This document shows positions 60,996 to 64,000 of a stretch of DNA of 64,000 bases, in pieces (positions within the stretch are counted from its first letter, which is position 1; every line of letters begins with the position of its first letter). This DNA is from Labrenzia sp. PHM005 (GTDB lineage Bacteria; Pseudomonadota; Alphaproteobacteria; Rhizobiales; Stappiaceae), in the NCBI RefSeq assembly GCF_006517275.1, contig NZ_CP041191.1:496001-560000 (forward strand). The letters run 5' to 3'. A program made the position numbers and the translations under genes. The notes under the pieces were generated by a model. It made no database searches and had not been told where the DNA came from. It was given only the letters and a program-made list of their open reading frames with translations.

Positions 60996-62174
60996 ATGCC
61001 GCTTCGTTATGGCAAGGAATTTTTGATGATTCCGGGACCCACCAATGTTCCGGACGAAGTTTTGCGGGCCATGCACCGGCCAGCAATTGATATCTATGAA
61101 GGCCCCTTGCTGGAGACGACGGATTATTGCTTGTCCGGCCTCAAAAAGCTGTTCCGCACAGACGGCAAGACCTACATTTATGCCGCAAACGGCCATGGTG
61201 CCTGGGATGCAGCACTGACCAACACCCTAAACAGGGGCGACAAGATCCTTGTTCTCCATTCTGGTCTGTTTGCTGCAGGATGGGGCGAAGCATCCAAACT
61301 TCTAAATCTGAATGTCGAAGTGATGCCTGGAAGCTGGCAGGCAGCGGTCGATCCGGTAAAACTGGAAGAGCGTCTTCGGCAGGACACAAACCACGAAATC
61401 AAAGCTGTTCTGGTGGTCCAGGTGGACACGGCCTCGGGCGTATGGAACGACATCGCCGCATTACGCAAGGCGATCGACGCTGCCAGTCACCCCGCTCTCT
61501 TCATGGTCGACACCATCGCGTCTCTGGGATGCATGCCTTTTGAGATGGACGAATGGGGCGTCGATGTCGCCCTGACAGGGTCGCAGAAGGGATTAATGTC
61601 CCCGCCAGGGCTTTCTTTTGTCGCCGCTGGCCCGAAAGCCGACAAAGCCCATGAAACGGCCGATCTTCGCACAAATTATTTCGACTGGACCTTCCGCCAA
61701 GGGCCCGTGCACTACCAGAAATATTGCGGCACACCTCCAGAACACATGCTTTTTGCATTCCGCAAAGCATTGGAGATCGTATTCGAAGAAGGGCTCGAAC
61801 AGGTTTGGCAGCGCCATGCTCTGCTGGCTGATGCGACCAGAGCTGCAGTCACCGAGTGGGCTAAAGGCGGAGGCCTGGAATTCAACATCGAAGATCCACG
61901 CAACCGGTCGAACAGCGTGACCGTGGTTCGATTAACGGACAGCAAGCCGGAGCCGCTCAGAACCTTCACCCAGGAAGTCTGCGGGGTCACCATTGGCGGC
62001 ACGATTGGCGAACTGGAAGATCAAGGCATCCGCATCGCCCATATGGGACATGTCAACGCGGTGATGCTGCTTGGCACACTGTCCACCATCGAACTAGGGA
62101 TGGCAAAGCTTGGCATTGCGCATGGCAAGGGCGGCGTTCAAGCCGCGATCGACTATCTCGGCGGGGCGTTGTAA
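60996..62174 (+). CDS. Class V aminotransferase (serine/alanine/aspartate-glyoxylate type)
   Basis: 392 residues, fold-type I PLP enzyme. FLMIPGPTNVPDEVLRAM is the N-terminal family motif, AANGHGAWDAALTN contacts PLP, VDTIASLGCMPFEMDEWGVDV holds the PLP-ring Asp, and the Schiff-base Lys is in LTGSQKGLMSPPG. The Arg in RIAHMGHVN fits the substrate carboxylate site. It transfers an amino group to glyoxylate, producing glycine. The donor cannot be read: Ser, Ala and Asp (BhcA-like) relatives share these motifs, and no other beta-hydroxyaspartate cycle or serine-cycle genes are visible. Confidence 0.88.
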   Translation: MPLRYGKEFLMIPGPTNVPDEVLRAMHRPAIDIYEGPLLETTDYCLSGLKKLFRTDGKTYIYAANGHGAWDAALTNTLNRGDKILVLHSGLFAAGWGEASKLLNLNVEVMPGSWQAAVDPVKLEERLRQDTNHEIKAVLVVQVDTASGVWNDIAALRKAIDAASHPALFMVDTIASLGCMPFEMDEWGVDVALTGSQKGLMSPPGLSFVAAGPKADKAHETADLRTNYFDWTFRQGPVHYQKYCGTPPEHMLFAFRKALEIVFEEGLEQVWQRHALLADATRAAVTEWAKGGGLEFNIEDPRNRSNSVTVVRLTDSKPEPLRTFTQEVCGVTIGGTIGELEDQGIRIAHMGHVNAVMLLGTLSTIELGMAKLGIAHGKGGVQAAIDYLGGAL

Positions 62175-62193
62175 AGCGCCTGCCCGCCGGATG

Positions 62194-63660
62194 TCAGAGC
62201 CGCTCTTCCAGCCGGTCGCAAATCGTCCTTAGTACCTTGATCCGTGCATGTTTTTTGTTTTCCGACGAAACAAGCGTCCAAGGGGCATAATGGGTTGATG
62301 TCCGGTCAACCATATCCCCGGCTGCAATGGCATATTGGTCCCATTTCAGCCGGTTGCGCCAATCTTCGTCGGTGATCTTGTGTTGCTTGTATGCAGTCTC
62401 CTCACGCGCTTTGAAACGCTTGAGCTGCTCTTCTTCGGAAATCGCCAGCCAGAATTTGCAGACGAGGTAACCGAAGTCGGTGAGTTCCTGTTCGAACTCA
62501 TTGATTTCGTTGTAGGCGCGCAGCCAGTCGTCGTGTCCGGCAAAACCCTCGACCCGCTCAACCAGCACCCGCTCATACCAGGACCGGTCGAAAATCGCGA
62601 AATGGCCCTTTCGCGGTAAGCGCCGCCAAAACCGCCACAGATAAGGCCGTGCCTTTTCTTCGTCCGTGGGGGCGGAAATTGGATGAACCTTGTAGATGCG
62701 CGGATCAAGCGGCCGGATCACCCGCCGGATCGCGCCGCCCTTGCCGGCGGCATCGTTTCCCTGAAACACCAAAACAACGCCCGTTTTGGACATGGATTTG
62801 CGGTCAGACAGCTCCGAGAGTTTTGCCTGATACCGATCCCGAAGCTCTTCGTATTCCTTTTTTTCCAGCGTCTCGGTCAGATCGATCGCATCAACCGCTG
62901 TTTCCCGCTTAAGCCCCCCAACGACCGGCGGGGCGGCGACAGAAGTTGGCTCCCCATCTTCGAGCTTAAGTGTCATCGACCGGGCGACCGTTTGCCCCAG
63001 CGCCGCATCCCGGTATTCCGGATCTTGCGATGGGATCACAAACCAGGGCGCAAACCCCATGCTGGTTTCCAGGATGATTTTTTCACCTGTCTCACTGGCT
63101 TTCTTGTGGTGCTTAACCGCCGCCCAATCGGCAAGCACATGCCGGGCAGCATTTTTCTTTTCAATTTTCTTCAAGCGGTCTTTTTGAACGTCTTTGGGTA
63201 GAACAAACCAAAATTTCAGGATCAACACATCTTCATTTGCCAGCATCTCTTCAAATCGACGTATCCGGACAAGCGCCTTTTCAAACGCATCCTCATCGAT
63301 CTTCTTGTAGATTCTGTCGCGCAAAACCGACTGATACCAGCTGCCGAAGACAATCGCTGTATCCCCTTTTGCCGGCAGATCCCGCCAGTAGCGCCAGAGC
63401 GGCGGGCGCAACCGCGCTTCGTCCATGGGGTCTCCGTAGGCGTTACAGACCAGATGGCGCGCATCCATCCAGCCATAAAGCCGGGCCACCGCTTCACCCT
63501 TTCCCGCACCATCGAGACCGTCGACCAAGATGAGCGTGGAAAATTGTTTCTTTTCAATGACTGGGAGTTGAGCCGCCAGTAGAGCTTCGCGAATTTCCGG
63601 TTCCAATTTCTTAAAGGACTTTTTGGTCATCTTTTGCGGCATGCGCGCTGATTCAAACAT
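62194..63660 (-). CDS. Polyphosphate:AMP phosphotransferase (tandem PPK2, PAP type)
   Basis: 488 residues from ATG 63660, with GGAGGG just upstream and the expected MFESA beginning; the open frame reaches 63723. Two PPK2 domains are present. The N-terminal one has DGLDGAGKGEA but lacks the DRSWY motif (it reads FGSWYQ), so it is probably inactive. The C-terminal one has QGNDAAGKGGAIRR, LWRFWRRLPRKG and FDRSWYERVLVERV, all intact. It transfers phosphate from polyphosphate to AMP (making ADP) or related nucleotides. Convergent with the aminotransferase gene across 19 bp. Confidence 0.92.
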   Translation of the reverse strand: MFESARMPQKMTKKSFKKLEPEIREALLAAQLPVIEKKQFSTLILVDGLDGAGKGEAVARLYGWMDARHLVCNAYGDPMDEARLRPPLWRYWRDLPAKGDTAIVFGSWYQSVLRDRIYKKIDEDAFEKALVRIRRFEEMLANEDVLILKFWFVLPKDVQKDRLKKIEKKNAARHVLADWAAVKHHKKASETGEKIILETSMGFAPWFVIPSQDPEYRDAALGQTVARSMTLKLEDGEPTSVAAPPVVGGLKRETAVDAIDLTETLEKKEYEELRDRYQAKLSELSDRKSMSKTGVVLVFQGNDAAGKGGAIRRVIRPLDPRIYKVHPISAPTDEEKARPYLWRFWRRLPRKGHFAIFDRSWYERVLVERVEGFAGHDDWLRAYNEINEFEQELTDFGYLVCKFWLAISEEEQLKRFKAREETAYKQHKITDEDWRNRLKWDQYAIAAGDMVDRTSTHYAPWTLVSSENKKHARIKVLRTICDRLEERL

Positions 63661-63881
63661 CCAGCCCTCCAATTCCGGGTAATCTGAGGACATCTTGAAA
63701 CAGCATTCACGAAAAAACCACACTTCGACGCGTCCAAGCGCACCTTATGTGGCCGGAAAAAGAAAAATCCCTGTTGGAGGATGCAAACAGCACATATATG
63801 AAATCATGCCGAAGCCAAATTCGCGGCCTCGCCCTATTCGAGCATCTATGCCATTGAGCATTTTCAGACCGATGGACTTTC

Positions 63882-64000
63882 GTGACAGACTTTCTTGATC
63901 CCGTCCTGACTTTCATCGCCGACAATCCGTCTTTGGCCGGACTGATTTGTTTCCTGGCGGCAATGGGGGAGGCTTTGTTCCTCATAGGCTTGTTTGTGCC
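63882..64000 (+). CDS. DedA/SNARE-associated family membrane protein, start only
   Basis: The first 39 residues are in the window: a GTG start, a short amphipathic segment (LDPVLTFIADNPS), then a hydrophobic helix ending GEALFLIGLFVP, the E-x-x-x-x-x-G-x-x-x-P pattern at the start of DedA proteins, thought to act in membrane lipid (undecaprenyl/phospholipid) flipping. The rest lies past position 64000. No good Shine-Dalgarno sequence precedes the GTG. Identification rests on this short stretch only. Confidence 0.7.
   Translation, partial: MTDFLDPVLTFIADNPSLAGLICFLAAMGEALFLIGLFV

Noticed and set aside
60996..62174. BhcA of a beta-hydroxyaspartate cycle
   Set aside because: The aminotransferase family fits, but bhcB, bhcC and bhcD are not adjacent, so the specific name is not supported.

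Overview
The window looks like the chromosome of a marine-type alphaproteobacterium, most likely in or near the Roseibium/Labrenzia/Stappia group. This rests on gene content (rhizobial-style ExoF/ExoP polysaccharide export, creatinase, acyl-CoA catabolism, a tRNA-Arg(CCG) remnant of alphaproteobacterial type) and moderately high GC; no database search was possible. There are about 46 genes, no rRNA, no intact tRNA and no CRISPR array.

Layout. (1) 1-4077 is the right end of an integrative element: a serine recombinase cut by the window edge, a lone nucleotidyltransferase-fold protein, a tyrosine integrase, and a 47-bp 3' fragment of tRNA-Arg(CCG) that marks the attachment site. (2) 4202-19898 is an exopolysaccharide locus: two GT2 and two GT4 glycosyltransferases, a GH9 glucanase, a Wzy-like polymerase, an outer-membrane export protein, a Wzz/ExoP-like co-polymerase with a shortened periplasmic part and a degenerate kinase, a methyltransferase, a Wzx-like flippase and a WecB/TagA/CpsF transferase. 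(3) 19942-34398 is a compact hybrid biosynthetic locus: a one-module polyketide synthase (KS-AT-KR-DH-ACP-TE), divergently a formyltransferase/NRPS with a luciferase-like monooxygenase inside its adenylation domain, a phosphopantetheinyl transferase, a GT4 and a membrane-anchored SGNH hydrolase. Genes from the NRPS to the hydrolase are tightly coupled. I infer that the two megasynthases make a very small acyl unit, perhaps from glycine plus malonate, possibly used on a glycan. This is the most interesting part of the window.

(4) 34442-42205 is a minus-strand catabolic block: FAH-family hydrolase, glutathione transferase, creatinase, and a complete polyamine-type ABC transporter. A structured leader and an intrinsic terminator lie just before creatinase. 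(5) 42886-46456 holds a DNA-binding/periplasmic-binding-fold regulator with a striking set of dyads upstream, TrmO, and a fused enoyl-CoA hydratase/3-hydroxyacyl-CoA dehydrogenase. (6) 46637-53644 is a seven-gene minus-strand acyl-CoA degradation operon. (7) 53951-64000 carries a YegS-like lipid kinase, a LysR regulator divergent from glutaryl-CoA dehydrogenase, an FAD amine/amino-acid oxidase, an orphan AT-rich solute-binding protein, N-formylglutamate amidohydrolase, a class V aminotransferase, a tandem PPK2 polyphosphate kinase, and the start of a DedA-family membrane protein.

Functions are assigned from motifs read by eye. Start codons were adjusted where a Shine-Dalgarno sequence or family alignment argued for a different site; these choices are stated in each entry.
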